Assembly: GCA_031381685.1 (NCBI GenBank)
Contig: JANMYF010000420.1
Span: 1 to 32,819 of the forward strand
Direction: 5' to 3'
Source: JANLQX01 sp031381685
GTDB lineage: Bacteria > Actinomycetota > Acidimicrobiia > Acidimicrobiales > JANYDT01
Length of the DNA: 32,819 nucleotides
Part shown: positions 1 to 7,568 of the stretch, piece after piece
Position numbering within the stretch: position 1 is the first letter of the stretch
Layout of the letters: the number at the start of each line of letters is the position of its first letter
Position numbers and translations under genes: made by a program
The notes under the pieces: model-generated
What the model was told of the DNA's origin: nothing
Database searches by the model: none
What the model saw: the letters and a program-made list of their open reading frames with translations, nothing else

Positions 1-218
1 CGACCGGCGACCGCGCCGTAGCAGAAGGGGTCGTAGAACGCGTCGGGATCAGCAGCCAGGGCCGAGAGCGGAGTGTCGGCCCACAGCCCGGGGTGGAACA
101 CGCCGAGGATGTGATCGGGGGCCCAGTACGAGTCGGCTCCCATCTGCTCGTACATCGGCAGCATCTGCTCGGTGCTGGCGAAGGGGAACTGCGCGGGGAG
201 GTTGATACCGACCTTCAT
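1..218 (-). CDS. Luciferase-like (LLM class) oxidoreductase, N-terminal part
   Basis: This is the first 72 codons of a protein cut off by the left window edge. It starts with MKVGINLPAQFPF and continues with ADSYWAPDHILG. That is the first beta strand and second strand/loop of the bacterial luciferase-like TIM barrel used by flavin- or F420-dependent monooxygenases and dehydrogenases. An AAGGA ribosome binding site lies six bases before the ATG. It is the third gene of a minus-strand operon, 31 bases after the end of another luciferase-like gene. Two paralogues in one operon suggest they act on the same or successive substrates. Substrate and cofactor (FMN or F420) cannot be told from this fragment. 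Confidence 0.8.
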   Translation of the reverse strand, partial: MKVGINLPAQFPFASTEQMLPMYEQMGADSYWAPDHILGVFHPGLWADTPLSALAADPDAFYDPFCYGAVAG

Positions 219-249
219 GGGCTTTCCTTTGCGGTATTGATGGCGAGGA

Positions 250-1236
250 CTACTGCCCGGCGAGCCGGGCGACGACGGGTGCGAATGCTTCGAGGTTCGA
301 ACGGTTCACGGTGATGTAGCTGATGCCGTAGCGCTCGCGTCGTTCGATGATCTGCTCACATATCGAATCGACCGAGCCGATCAATGCGTGCGGATGCTCG
401 CCGAATTGCTCGGGGGTGAGGGCGAACATCGGCGCCATCTTCTCGAGCGTCTGCTCGCGGGCCGGAGTGACGACCGTGAAGTAGGCGCCGATCTCCAACT
501 CCAGGGCGTCGAAGCGATCGCCGGCTCCGGCCTTGATCCACTCGATCTTCTCGGCGGTGATCTCCGCCGTGGACGAGCCCACACCGGCGGGTCCGATCTT
601 GCCGGACACATTGTCGAAGTTGAGACTGACGATGTCAGCTTCGCGTCCGGCCACTCCGAGGACGCGACGCGCACCGCCACCGATCATCAACGGCGGTCGG
701 GAGCGGCCCTCGCGGCGCACCGGCTTCGGCAGTGCCTCGAAACCGACCGCGTGCACGTGGGTGCCCTGCACGTTCACCTCACCGTCATCGAAGCAGGCGC
801 GCAGCACGGCAATCGTCTCGATCATGCGGTCGATCCGCACACCGGGCGGATCGAACGGCACGCCGATCGCCTCGTACTCACCCTGCAGCCAGCCGGCTCC
901 GATCCCGAGTTCGAGACGGCCGTCGGAGAACATGTCAAGCGTGGCGAGGTCCTTGGCCAGGATCACCGGATTGTGGAAGTCCGCGCAGAACACCCGACAA
1001 CCGATGCCGATGGTCGACGTGGCCTCGGCCGCCACGGCCATCGCCGGAATCGAGGCAAGGTTCTGCACCGGGTGGTTCGTCGCCTTGAGCGCCGGGCCGG
1101 GACCGAGGATGTGATCGGACAGGTGCAGCGTCGAGTACCCGAGCGCCTCGGCCTGGCGGGCCTGATTTCGCCAGTCGGCGGCCGACTCGGCATTGAAGCT
1201 CTGCAATCCGAAACGGAACGGTTTGAGGGTTGTCAC
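250..1236 (-). CDS. LLM class flavin/F420-dependent oxidoreductase
   Basis: The protein has 328 residues, a normal length for the luciferase-like family. It opens with KPFRFGLQSFNAESAADW and carries the family signatures LSDHILGPG near residue 45, DLATLDMFSDGRLELGIGAGW near residues 100-120, and PPLMIGGGARRVLGVAGREAD in the second half, the usual phosphate-binding region for FMN or F420. The GTG start was chosen because it overlaps the TGA of the upstream gene in a GTGA, the hallmark of translational coupling, and because the barrel begins right after it. A longer open frame extends upstream but has no family similarity. It is the middle gene of a PEP-mobile / LLM / LLM operon. The likely role is oxidation of an organic substrate. 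The substrate is not known. Confidence 0.9.
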   Translation of the reverse strand: MTTLKPFRFGLQSFNAESAADWRNQARQAEALGYSTLHLSDHILGPGPALKATNHPVQNLASIPAMAVAAEATSTIGIGCRVFCADFHNPVILAKDLATLDMFSDGRLELGIGAGWLQGEYEAIGVPFDPPGVRIDRMIETIAVLRACFDDGEVNVQGTHVHAVGFEALPKPVRREGRSRPPLMIGGGARRVLGVAGREADIVSLNFDNVSGKIGPAGVGSSTAEITAEKIEWIKAGAGDRFDALELEIGAYFTVVTPAREQTLEKMAPMFALTPEQFGEHPHALIGSVDSICEQIIERRERYGISYITVNRSNLEAFAPVVARLAGQ

Positions 1237-2984
1237 GGCAGTTCCACGATGGTGACCTGGCCGGTGGTGCCGTTCACTTCGATGAGCGATCCGTCGACGA
1301 TCCGATTGGTTGCGTCGGTCACCGAGACGACGCACGGAAGACCCAGTTCCCTGCACACGATGATGGCGTGGCTGATCTGTCCGCCGACGTTGACGACCAC
1401 GCCGCCCGCGGCCATGAACAGCGGCGTCCACGCCGGATCGGTCAGCGGGGCGACGAGGATGTCGCCGGGTTCGAGCGCACCCGGATCGGACGGGTCGAGG
1501 ATCACCCTCGCTCGCCCGCGGACCACGCCTGAGCAACCGGCGACGCCGGTGAGCACATCGCCGACGCCCGCTTTGGCGGCATCGGAAACACCCTTCTTCT
1601 TCCAACTCGAGAGAGGCGGCACCTTGCCGTCGACGATGAAGAACGGCGGCTCGAGCTCCCACAGCTTCTGCCACTCGCCAGCGCGGTCGGCGAGGATCTG
1701 TTTCATCGACGCGGGGTTGGCCACGAACGACTCGAGCTCGGCATCGAGAAGCATGAAGATGTGCTCGGGGTCGACAAGGTTGCCGGCCTCGGCGTGACGG
1801 CGCCCGAGCTCCCGGAACGCGAGGCGACCTTCGTGGACGGTGCGGATGATGTTCGTCTTCGTCCGCTCGCGGAAGCTCATCTGACTGCCGGCGATGAGCC
1901 CGGCCTCGAACGTGCCGGTGAGCTCGTCGTTGCCGATGGCGGCGAGCTTGGCCCGCACGTCGGCGATGGTGGCCTCGCGTTCCGCAACCTTCGCGGCGTT
2001 GCGGGCCCGAGGAGACTCTTCATCCGTCTGGAAGCGGATGCGGTCGATCGCCGCAACAGCGATCTCCGGGTCGGTCCCCCACGTATGGGCGCTGATTTCC
2101 CACTCGTTGGGGCCGCGGGAGCCGTACTTTGCCAGGAACTCGACGCCCGCAGCAAGGAACGCGCCGGCGTCGGCTGACCCTCCTTCGGCCGCCGCCTCGA
2201 GACGTGCCACGAGGCCGGGGACTCCCGCGTCGAACATCGCCGTGAGGTCGGGCGACTTCCGGACCATGCGAGAGAGTTCCCACATCGCGTAGCTCGGCTC
2301 GGCCGAGTCGACCTCACCGATGCCGGCGAGGATCTTCATCGGGATCGAGTCGTCGCCGATCGCCTGGCCAATGGCGGCCAGGATGCCGGGGGCGATGCCC
2401 GAGGAGCCCGACGACACGGTGTGGCTCTCGAACAGCTTGCGCAGCAGCGGCTGGGTCGAGCGCGCGTACGCCACGATCTCGGCGTCGCTGAGCGACGAGA
2501 GATCGGGACGATTGGCCGCGAGCGCAATCGTCATCTCGCGCTCTTCGTCGATCTCCGGCCAGTTGGTCGTCGACATGACCCAACCCATGCGTTCGAGTAC
2601 ATACGGCGCGAAGTCGGGCCTGTCGTCGTCAGGGTGCGGAACGTACTTCGGTGTGTCGGGGTGGTCACCGAAGAACGCGAGGTCGAGTTGTTCGACCGTG
2701 AGGGCCGGATTGCGCACGGCCTGCATACGGACGTTCGACAGGTTGATGTACATGTACCCGCCGAAGAAGCCGACGGTGGCCGGGGGCGAGTCGGTGTACT
2801 CCTCGGCCTTGGTGCACCCGCCGATCACGTACCCGTCGCGCCATCCGGGGACGATGCCGTTGTCCCAGGTGAACTGCTGACCGAGGGGGCTTGCCGGGGT
2901 CGGCAGCACCTCCCCGGCGTTGGCCCGGGTGTAGTGCGGCCAACGCACACTCGGTGCCCAGTCGGTGATCCAGCGGTCGGTCAT
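1233..2984 (-). CDS. PEP-utilising enzyme mobile (swivelling His) domain protein
   Basis: The 583-residue protein ends in a clear PEP-utilisers mobile domain (about residues 490-583). It has GDILVAPLTDPAWTPLF and then VGGQISHAIIVCRELGLPCV, which contains the His that carries phosphate in pyruvate phosphate dikinase, PEP synthase, rifampin phosphotransferase and phenylphosphate synthase. The first 450 or so residues show no ATP-grasp glycine-rich loop, so the nucleotide-binding half is either in another protein or replaced. The N-terminal part is largely helical, with WxxxxW-rich stretches, and is not recognised. An AGGAG site lies seven bases before the ATG. The gene leads an operon with two luciferase-like oxidoreductases and diverges from a molybdopterin oxidoreductase, with two copies of a shared motif between them. 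By inference it phosphorylates or otherwise activates a substrate for the oxidoreductases. Confidence 0.85.
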   Translation of the reverse strand: MTDRWITDWAPSVRWPHYTRANAGEVLPTPASPLGQQFTWDNGIVPGWRDGYVIGGCTKAEEYTDSPPATVGFFGGYMYINLSNVRMQAVRNPALTVEQLDLAFFGDHPDTPKYVPHPDDDRPDFAPYVLERMGWVMSTTNWPEIDEEREMTIALAANRPDLSSLSDAEIVAYARSTQPLLRKLFESHTVSSGSSGIAPGILAAIGQAIGDDSIPMKILAGIGEVDSAEPSYAMWELSRMVRKSPDLTAMFDAGVPGLVARLEAAAEGGSADAGAFLAAGVEFLAKYGSRGPNEWEISAHTWGTDPEIAVAAIDRIRFQTDEESPRARNAAKVAEREATIADVRAKLAAIGNDELTGTFEAGLIAGSQMSFRERTKTNIIRTVHEGRLAFRELGRRHAEAGNLVDPEHIFMLLDAELESFVANPASMKQILADRAGEWQKLWELEPPFFIVDGKVPPLSSWKKKGVSDAAKAGVGDVLTGVAGCSGVVRGRARVILDPSDPGALEPGDILVAPLTDPAWTPLFMAAGGVVVNVGGQISHAIIVCRELGLPCVVSVTDATNRIVDGSLIEVNGTTGQVTIVELP

Positions 2985-3036
2985 TCGGTGTCTCCTGGAA
3001 GGCGCGCGGGTCTCCCTTCGACAGGGCGACCGGAGG

Positions 3037-3060
3037 AAAACTACTCGGAGAGTTAGTTTT
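3037..3060. promoter_or_regulatory. Shared 24-bp motif, copy 1
   Basis: On the minus strand it reads AAACTAAC-N7-GTAGTTT, almost a perfect dyad (AAAACTA on one side, TAGTTTT on the other). It lies 53 bp before the start of the PEP-mobile gene. It is a direct repeat of copy 2, with 54 bp between starts and 19 of 24 bases identical. It is most likely an operator for a dimeric regulator of the TetR or MarR kind. A promoter element is the alternative. Confidence 0.6.
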
Positions 3061-3090
3061 CTTCACAACGCTGCTCCCGCGACCTCGCCG

Positions 3091-3114
3091 GAAAGTACCC
3101 GCTGAGTTAGTTTT
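3091..3114. promoter_or_regulatory. Shared 24-bp motif, copy 2
   Basis: On the minus strand it reads AAACTAAC-N7-GTACTTT. It ends 43 bp before the ATG of the molybdopterin oxidoreductase and has the same orientation toward its gene as the copies before the P450 and Rieske genes. With copy 1 it fills the divergent intergenic region, so a single regulator could control both operons. Confidence 0.6.
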
Positions 3115-3157
3115 GGGTCGCCCAGGCCGGGTTCGGCCTCGAAGGGAGCGACCACCG

Positions 3158-5326
3158 ATGATCGAGACCCGCCGTTCATTCTGCCGCGTGTGCCACGCCT
3201 CCTGTCCGATCGACGTCGATGTCGAGCTGGACGACGCGGCGCTTCCGGGTGGTCGCGTCGTCGCCGTTCGCGGCGTTCCCGAGGACCCTCTGTTCAAGGG
3301 GTACACCTGCATCAAGGGCCGTCAGCTCCCTGAGCAGATGCATCATCCGGCCCGTTTGCGCGGACCGCTCCGGCGGACCGACGACGGCCGCCTCGAACAC
3401 ATCGACAGCGCCACCGCGTTCGACGAGATCGCCGCCAAGCTGCGATCCATCATCGACACCTACGGACCCCGGGCAGTCGCCAGCTATACCGGGACGGGCG
3501 GCTACCAGAACTCGGTCGCGGTGCCCGTCGCACGGGCGTGGCACGCAGGCTTCGGTTCAACGTCTTTCTACACATCGGTAACCATCGACCAGCCGGCGAA
3601 GACGACCGCCCCGTTTCGCACCGGTGTGTGGGAGGCGGGCTATCACGGCTTCGCCGATGCCGACGTGTTGATGGCCATCGGCTACAACCCGATGGTCTCG
3701 AGCTACGGCCCGGTCGGTGGCCTGCAGGGAACCGATCCGTTCGTGGTCATGCGGGCGGCGAAGAAGCGCGGTCTCAAGCTCATCGTGGTCGATCCCCGCA
3801 AGACCGAGCTTGCCGGGTTCGCCGACGTCCATCTCCAAGTGCGCCCGGGAGAAGACCCAAGCCTGATGGCGGGGATGATCAACGTGGTTCTCACCGAGGA
3901 CCTGATCGATCACGAGTTCTGTGACGAGTGGGTCGGCGATCTCGGACCACTCGCCGCGCATGTCGCCGCATTCACACCGGACTACGTCGCCGCTCGGTGC
4001 GAGATCAAGGTCGACGACTTCCTCCGGGCAGTCCGGATGTTCGCCGGTGGAACCCGCGGAACCGCTGGGACCGGGACCGGTCCGAACATGGCCCCGCACA
4101 GCAGCCTCGCGCAACATCTCGTCATCGTCCTGAACACCATCCTCGGACGCGTCAATCGCACCGGTGACCGTCTCGAGAGCGGCTGGTTCCTCTATCCCGA
4201 GACGCCGCATCGCGCCCAGGTCATTCCCGCGAGTCCACCCGCGACCGGAGCGCTGTCGCGGATCCGCAACCTGCGGGGTTATCGCGGCGAAATGCCCACG
4301 GCGACACTGGCCGAGGAGATCCTCGAAGAGGGCGACGGAAAGGTTCGCGCGCTGATTGTCAGCGGTGGGAATCCGGCGGTCGCATGGCCGGATCAGGAGC
4401 TCACCCTCGAAGCCCTTCGCAGCCTGGACCTGCTCGTGGTGCTCGATCACCGAGTGACGGCGACCGCCGACCTCGCCCACTACGTGATCGCTCCCAAGCT
4501 CTCCCTCGAGCGCGCCGACATCCCCCACCTCATGGACCGCTGGTTCCGTGCGCCTTACACGAACTACTCCCCGGTCACCATTGAGGCCAACGACGACGTG
4601 CACAACGAGTGGGAGGTGTTCTGGGAGCTCTCCCGCCGACTCGGTTCGCCGATTCCTCTGCCCGGCGGCGAGATCCCTCTCGATCGTAAGCCCACCGACG
4701 ATGAGGTGATCGACCTCGCATACGCAAACTCGCGCATGCCCCTCGACGAGGTCCGGGCCAACCTCGGCGTGGTCCACGAAGATCGGGCGATGGTCGTCCA
4801 GCCCCCGGATGAGGGCTCACATAGCCATTTCACCCTTGCCCCCGACGACCTGATGGCCGAACTCGACGCCGTGCACGCCGAGGCGCCCACGATCGAGATG
4901 TTCCACGGTGTTCGCGACACGGCGTTCCCCTTCCGTCTGATTAGTCGACGCCTCAAGGCCGTCCTCAACTCCCTCGGCACCGAGCTCAGCGCGCTACGCA
5001 AGTCGGCCGGGACGACGAACTATGCGTACATGCATCCCGACGACATGCACGACCTCGGGCTGGCCGAGGACGACCTCGTCGAGATCACATCGGCTCGAGC
5101 GTCCGTCATCGGTGTAGCGATGCCCGCACCCGATGTGCGTCGTGGCGTGGTGTCCATGGCCCATTCGTGGGGCGCCGGTCTGACCGACGAGAAGGTCCGC
5201 GACATCGGCACCACCACCTCACGTCTCACCTCCACCAGCGACGGCTACGACCCCGTCAACGGCATGGTCGTGCTCAGCGCCATCCCCGTGCGATTGGCAA
5301 AGGTCCGCCAACCCGCGGTGGTGTAA
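3158..5326 (+). CDS. Molybdopterin-dependent oxidoreductase (bis-MGD, Fe4S4)
   Basis: The protein has 722 residues and belongs to the DMSO reductase / formate dehydrogenase superfamily. Residues 8-15 read CRVCHASC, the C-x2-C-x3-C part of the N-terminal Fe4S4 site, and the fourth Cys is in GYTCIKG about 40 residues later. Mo-cofactor stretches follow: MAIGYNPMVSS, LIVVDPRKTELAGFAD, GTGTGPNMAPHS, LNTILGRVNRTGD and VSGGNPAVAWPD. The C-terminal dinucleotide-binding domain contains YMHPDDMHDLGL and MAHSWGAG. No twin-arginine signal is visible, so a cytoplasmic enzyme is likely. The ATG at 3158 was chosen because GGGAG lies just before it and the cluster motif starts immediately after. No electron-transfer subunit lies next to it. 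The substrate is unknown. Confidence 0.92.
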   Translation: MIETRRSFCRVCHASCPIDVDVELDDAALPGGRVVAVRGVPEDPLFKGYTCIKGRQLPEQMHHPARLRGPLRRTDDGRLEHIDSATAFDEIAAKLRSIIDTYGPRAVASYTGTGGYQNSVAVPVARAWHAGFGSTSFYTSVTIDQPAKTTAPFRTGVWEAGYHGFADADVLMAIGYNPMVSSYGPVGGLQGTDPFVVMRAAKKRGLKLIVVDPRKTELAGFADVHLQVRPGEDPSLMAGMINVVLTEDLIDHEFCDEWVGDLGPLAAHVAAFTPDYVAARCEIKVDDFLRAVRMFAGGTRGTAGTGTGPNMAPHSSLAQHLVIVLNTILGRVNRTGDRLESGWFLYPETPHRAQVIPASPPATGALSRIRNLRGYRGEMPTATLAEEILEEGDGKVRALIVSGGNPAVAWPDQELTLEALRSLDLLVVLDHRVTATADLAHYVIAPKLSLERADIPHLMDRWFRAPYTNYSPVTIEANDDVHNEWEVFWELSRRLGSPIPLPGGEIPLDRKPTDDEVIDLAYANSRMPLDEVRANLGVVHEDRAMVVQPPDEGSHSHFTLAPDDLMAELDAVHAEAPTIEMFHGVRDTAFPFRLISRRLKAVLNSLGTELSALRKSAGTTNYAYMHPDDMHDLGLAEDDLVEITSARASVIGVAMPAPDVRRGVVSMAHSWGAGLTDEKVRDIGTTTSRLTSTSDGYDPVNGMVVLSAIPVRLAKVRQPAVV

Positions 5327-5331
5327 TTCGC

Positions 5332-5344
5332 CGCAACAGTTGCG
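5332..5344. terminator. Small inverted repeat between convergent genes
   Basis: CGCAA-CAG-TTGCG forms a 5-bp stem with a 3-base loop. It starts five bases after the stop of the molybdopterin oxidoreductase and before the end of the convergent lipoprotein gene. There is no T tract, so a terminator role is only suggested. Confidence 0.3.
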
Positions 5345-5375
5345 TAGCTGGTTGGCGCCACACAATCCCGGCGTG

Positions 5376-5870
5376 TCAGTTCGACGATGCGAACATCGGC
5401 TCCCCGATCTTGCCGACGAGCCAGAAGTTGACAGCTCGTTGGGCACACTCAGGACTGATTGACAGCTTCTCGACAAAGCCGTATTTGGCGGCCTCACTCG
5501 CATTCACCTCGCCGCCACCCCAGTAGACGGTCGTTCCCGTTTCTGCAAGCTTGCGATCTTCGGCGTCGAACACCTCGAACTCGGTCGAGCCTGGCTTTGG
5601 ACGGACCGTCGTCCCGAAGAACCAAACCGTCTGATCATCGCCGACATACAGACACCCGTCACGCGCCTCGAACCGTACGTCTCGTTGGAGGGCTTCGAGG
5701 TACGTCCGTTCCGCGTCCGCGGCACGAGTCGTGATCGAGACGATCGTTGGCGACGCCAGCTCCGTGGCGGCAACAGTCAGCTCCACCGTCGCTTCCGACG
5801 ACATCTCGCGCGGACTCGACGCGCATCCGGCGAGCACTAGGACGCAGACCAATGCGCCGACGCGTCGCAC
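5376..5870 (-). CDS. Predicted lipoprotein of unknown function
   Basis: The 164-residue product starts MRRVGALVCVLVLAGCASS. This is a signal peptide with two Arg, a hydrophobic core and the lipobox LAGC, so export and lipid anchoring on the outer face of the membrane are expected. The rest contains a mixed beta-rich region (VWFFGTTVRPKPGSTEFEVF) with no recognised domain. The GTG at 5870 gives the most typical signal peptide and lies five bases after the stop of the upstream DUF1801 gene. A TTG at 5882, which would overlap that gene, is an alternative. The two genes probably share a transcript. No function can be assigned. Confidence 0.7.
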   Translation of the reverse strand: MRRVGALVCVLVLAGCASSPREMSSEATVELTVAATELASPTIVSITTRAADAERTYLEALQRDVRFEARDGCLYVGDDQTVWFFGTTVRPKPGSTEFEVFDAEDRKLAETGTTVYWGGGEVNASEAAKYGFVEKLSISPECAQRAVNFWLVGKIGEPMFASSN

Positions 5871-5875
5871 CGCAG

Positions 5876-6253
5876 TTACCAACCGGCGCCGGTCGCGTTG
5901 TACTCGTCGAGCCGGGCCTTGATCAGCTTCTTGAGCAGAGCCGTCGGGAGTTCCTGCTCGTAGGGAAGCTTGATGAATCCCTCGCCTGCTTCATATCCCG
6001 CGGCCTCCACAGCCTCGCGTTGCGACGCGAACTGCCGGGTCGGAAAGCGCAGCGAGCAGTGCTGCTTGTACGACTGGAGCATCAACAGGCGGACACCGTC
6101 CTGCAGATAAGTCGGGTTGTTCCATTGCAGCGCTTCGACCGCTTTCGGGAGGCCCTTGCGGCACAGCTCGCGCAATGCGGTGAGATGAGGCACGGCGTAC
6201 GCGGGCAGTTGGGCGTAGTAGTCGTCGAGATCGACTCGCTTCGGTGACGGCAT
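5876..6253 (-). CDS. DUF1801 (YdhG-like) family protein
   Basis: The product has 125 residues. It shows the family pattern of this small alpha/beta domain: an N-terminal helix (DLDDYYAQLPAYAVPHLTAL), the strand-turn WNNPTYLQ where members usually have W-x-x-P-x-F/Y, the strand RLLMLQSYKQHCSLRFPT, and the C-terminal helix ELPTALLKKLIKARLDEY. Members are described as iron-chaperone-like (YdhG/frataxin-like) or as stand-alone proteins of unknown role. The ATG at 6253 follows a gap of 32 bases after the upstream luciferase-like gene, so a minus-strand operon of three genes is possible. Family membership is fairly sure. The biochemical role is not. Confidence 0.75.
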   Translation of the reverse strand: MPSPKRVDLDDYYAQLPAYAVPHLTALRELCRKGLPKAVEALQWNNPTYLQDGVRLLMLQSYKQHCSLRFPTRQFASQREAVEAAGYEAGEGFIKLPYEQELPTALLKKLIKARLDEYNATGAGW

Positions 6254-6285
6254 CGCGCAAGCGTAGAACGATCACGCCAGCCGGG

Positions 6286-7152
6286 TCACCTCACGCGGGG
6301 CATGACCGTCTCGGCGAACGCAGCGAGACGATCGGTGCCCCCGGGGCCAGCGAACGCGAACGCCGGGACCATGGCGCGGTCGACGCCGATCTCCCGGAAG
6401 CGTTCCGCAGAACCGGCCGGATCGGCAAAGCCGGCGAAGATCGCGTTGATCTCGATCTCCTTCGGGTCTCGGCCATGCTGCTTCGCCGTTGCGTGGAGTT
6501 CGCCGATGAGTGTTTGGAGGCGCGTTGCGTCGCCCTCGCCGGGGAAGTACCCGTCGGCGATGCGAACCGCCCGGCGCAGAGCAACCGGGGTGTCGCCACC
6601 GACATGGATCGGGATCTTCTTCTGCACCGGGCGCGGGCTGCAGGTGGCCGGTGGGAAGTCGACGAACTCGCCGTGGAACTCGGCGTGCGGTCCAGCCCAG
6701 AGTGCCTGCATCGCGGCGATGTACTCGTCGTTGCGGGCGCCACGACGATCCCATGGCACGCCGAGAGAATCGAACTCTTCCCGCATCCATCCGACGCCGA
6801 TGCCGAGCTCGACCCGCCCACCCGACAACCGATCGAGTGTGGCGATCTCCTTCGCCAGAACGAGGGGATTGCGCTGGGGCACGATCAGGATGCACGTGCC
6901 GAGGCGCAGCGTCGGCGCGGCCGCCGCCACGAACGCCAGCCAGATCAGCGGGTCGGGGATCGGGGTGTCGGGCAGCGCCGGAATCTTCCCATCGGCGGTG
7001 TACGGGTACTTCGAGTCGATCGTGGTCGGCAGGATGACGTGCTCGCCGCCCCACACCGAATCGAAGCCGAGGGCTTCTGCCTGGCGGCAGAGTTCGAGCG
7101 CGTCGTTTCCTTCGATGCCGACGCTGCTGGCAAAGGCAAGTCCGAATTTCAT
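6286..7152 (-). CDS. LLM class F420-dependent oxidoreductase
   Basis: The 288-residue protein is a compact luciferase-like barrel. It begins MKFGLAFASSVG and has GFDSVWGGEHVILP (residues 33-46), LRLGTCILIVPQRNPLVLAKE (about 82-102), SGGRVELGIGVGWMREEF (about 109-127), and the C-terminal cofactor loop KIPIHVGGDTPVALRRAVR. The EHVILP and GVGWMREEF stretches resemble the actinobacterial F420-dependent subgroup (TIGR03619-like), so F420 rather than FMN is the probable cofactor. The ATG sits directly against a 17-bp dyad, with no clear ribosome binding site, so a leaderless or nearly leaderless message is likely. Its substrate is unknown. Confidence 0.9.
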   Translation of the reverse strand: MKFGLAFASSVGIEGNDALELCRQAEALGFDSVWGGEHVILPTTIDSKYPYTADGKIPALPDTPIPDPLIWLAFVAAAAPTLRLGTCILIVPQRNPLVLAKEIATLDRLSGGRVELGIGVGWMREEFDSLGVPWDRRGARNDEYIAAMQALWAGPHAEFHGEFVDFPPATCSPRPVQKKIPIHVGGDTPVALRRAVRIADGYFPGEGDATRLQTLIGELHATAKQHGRDPKEIEINAIFAGFADPAGSAERFREIGVDRAMVPAFAFAGPGGTDRLAAFAETVMPRVR

Positions 7153-7153
7153 G

Positions 7154-7170
7154 ACGTCACAGTGTCACGT
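7154..7170. promoter_or_regulatory. ACGT-n-ACA-n-TGT-n-ACGT dyad
   Basis: This 17-bp imperfect palindrome starts one base upstream of the ATG of the luciferase-like gene. All positions are symmetrical except three single bases. It could be an operator that overlaps the transcription start of a leaderless gene. Confidence 0.35.
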
Positions 7171-7214
7171 TGCGGGCTCGCCCCCCAAGTGGACCTCCAC
7201 TCGTGATTGCGTGT

Positions 7215-7234
7215 TGGTATCCGATTCGATACCA
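7215..7234. promoter_or_regulatory. Perfect inverted repeat before XRE gene (likely autoregulatory operator)
   Basis: TGGTATC-N6-GATACCA is a perfect 7-bp inverted repeat that ends seven bases before the ATG of the XRE-family gene. Antitoxins and phage-type repressors of this family commonly bind such dyads over their own promoters, so autoregulation of the two-gene operon is the natural reading. Confidence 0.7.
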
Positions 7235-7241
7235 TGTGTCC

Positions 7242-7568
7242 ATGCAGGCCGATCGAGTCATCCTCACCGCCCGCCAGCGATCAGGGTTGACCCTCCGTCA
7301 ACTCGGGGAACGAGCCGCGACGTCGCACGCCACCATTTCGGCATACGAGCACCGACGGGCCCACCCGTCGGTGGAGACAGCCAACCGGGTGATCAGCGCA
7401 GCGGGGTTTCGTGTGGAGTCGACGTTGGTCCCCAAGGTCTCGGCGAACGACGAGGAGCGCGGGGCGGAATTGGTCGACGCCCTCGAACTCGCCGCGGCGT
7501 TTCCGGCCCGACATGCTTCCAAGCTTCGCTATCCGCGTTTCGCCGCCGCGGCGGGGCGGCGGCCGTGA
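7242..7568 (+). CDS. XRE-family helix-turn-helix protein (putative antitoxin)
   Basis: The 108-residue protein has a standard lambda-repressor-type helix-turn-helix at residues 4-55: LTARQRSGLTLRQLGERAA, then SHATISAYEHRRAHPSVET and a final helix NRVISAAGF. The C-terminal half is polar and of unknown fold, which would suit partner binding. The ATG at 7242 follows an operator-like inverted repeat. A GTG two codons earlier is also possible. Its stop overlaps the start of the nucleotidyltransferase gene in a GTGA, so the two are co-translated. The arrangement matches type IV-like or AbiE-like toxin-antitoxin pairs, with this protein as DNA-binding antitoxin. That role is inferred from context. 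Confidence 0.85.
   Translation: MQADRVILTARQRSGLTLRQLGERAATSHATISAYEHRRAHPSVETANRVISAAGFRVESTLVPKVSANDEERGAELVDALELAAAFPARHASKLRYPRFAAAAGRRP

Noticed and set aside
3557..4777. A 406-codon minus-strand frame across the molybdopterin oxidoreductase
   Set aside because: It is antisense to a gene with intact cofactor motifs and shows only low-complexity Arg/Val/Asp-rich sequence.
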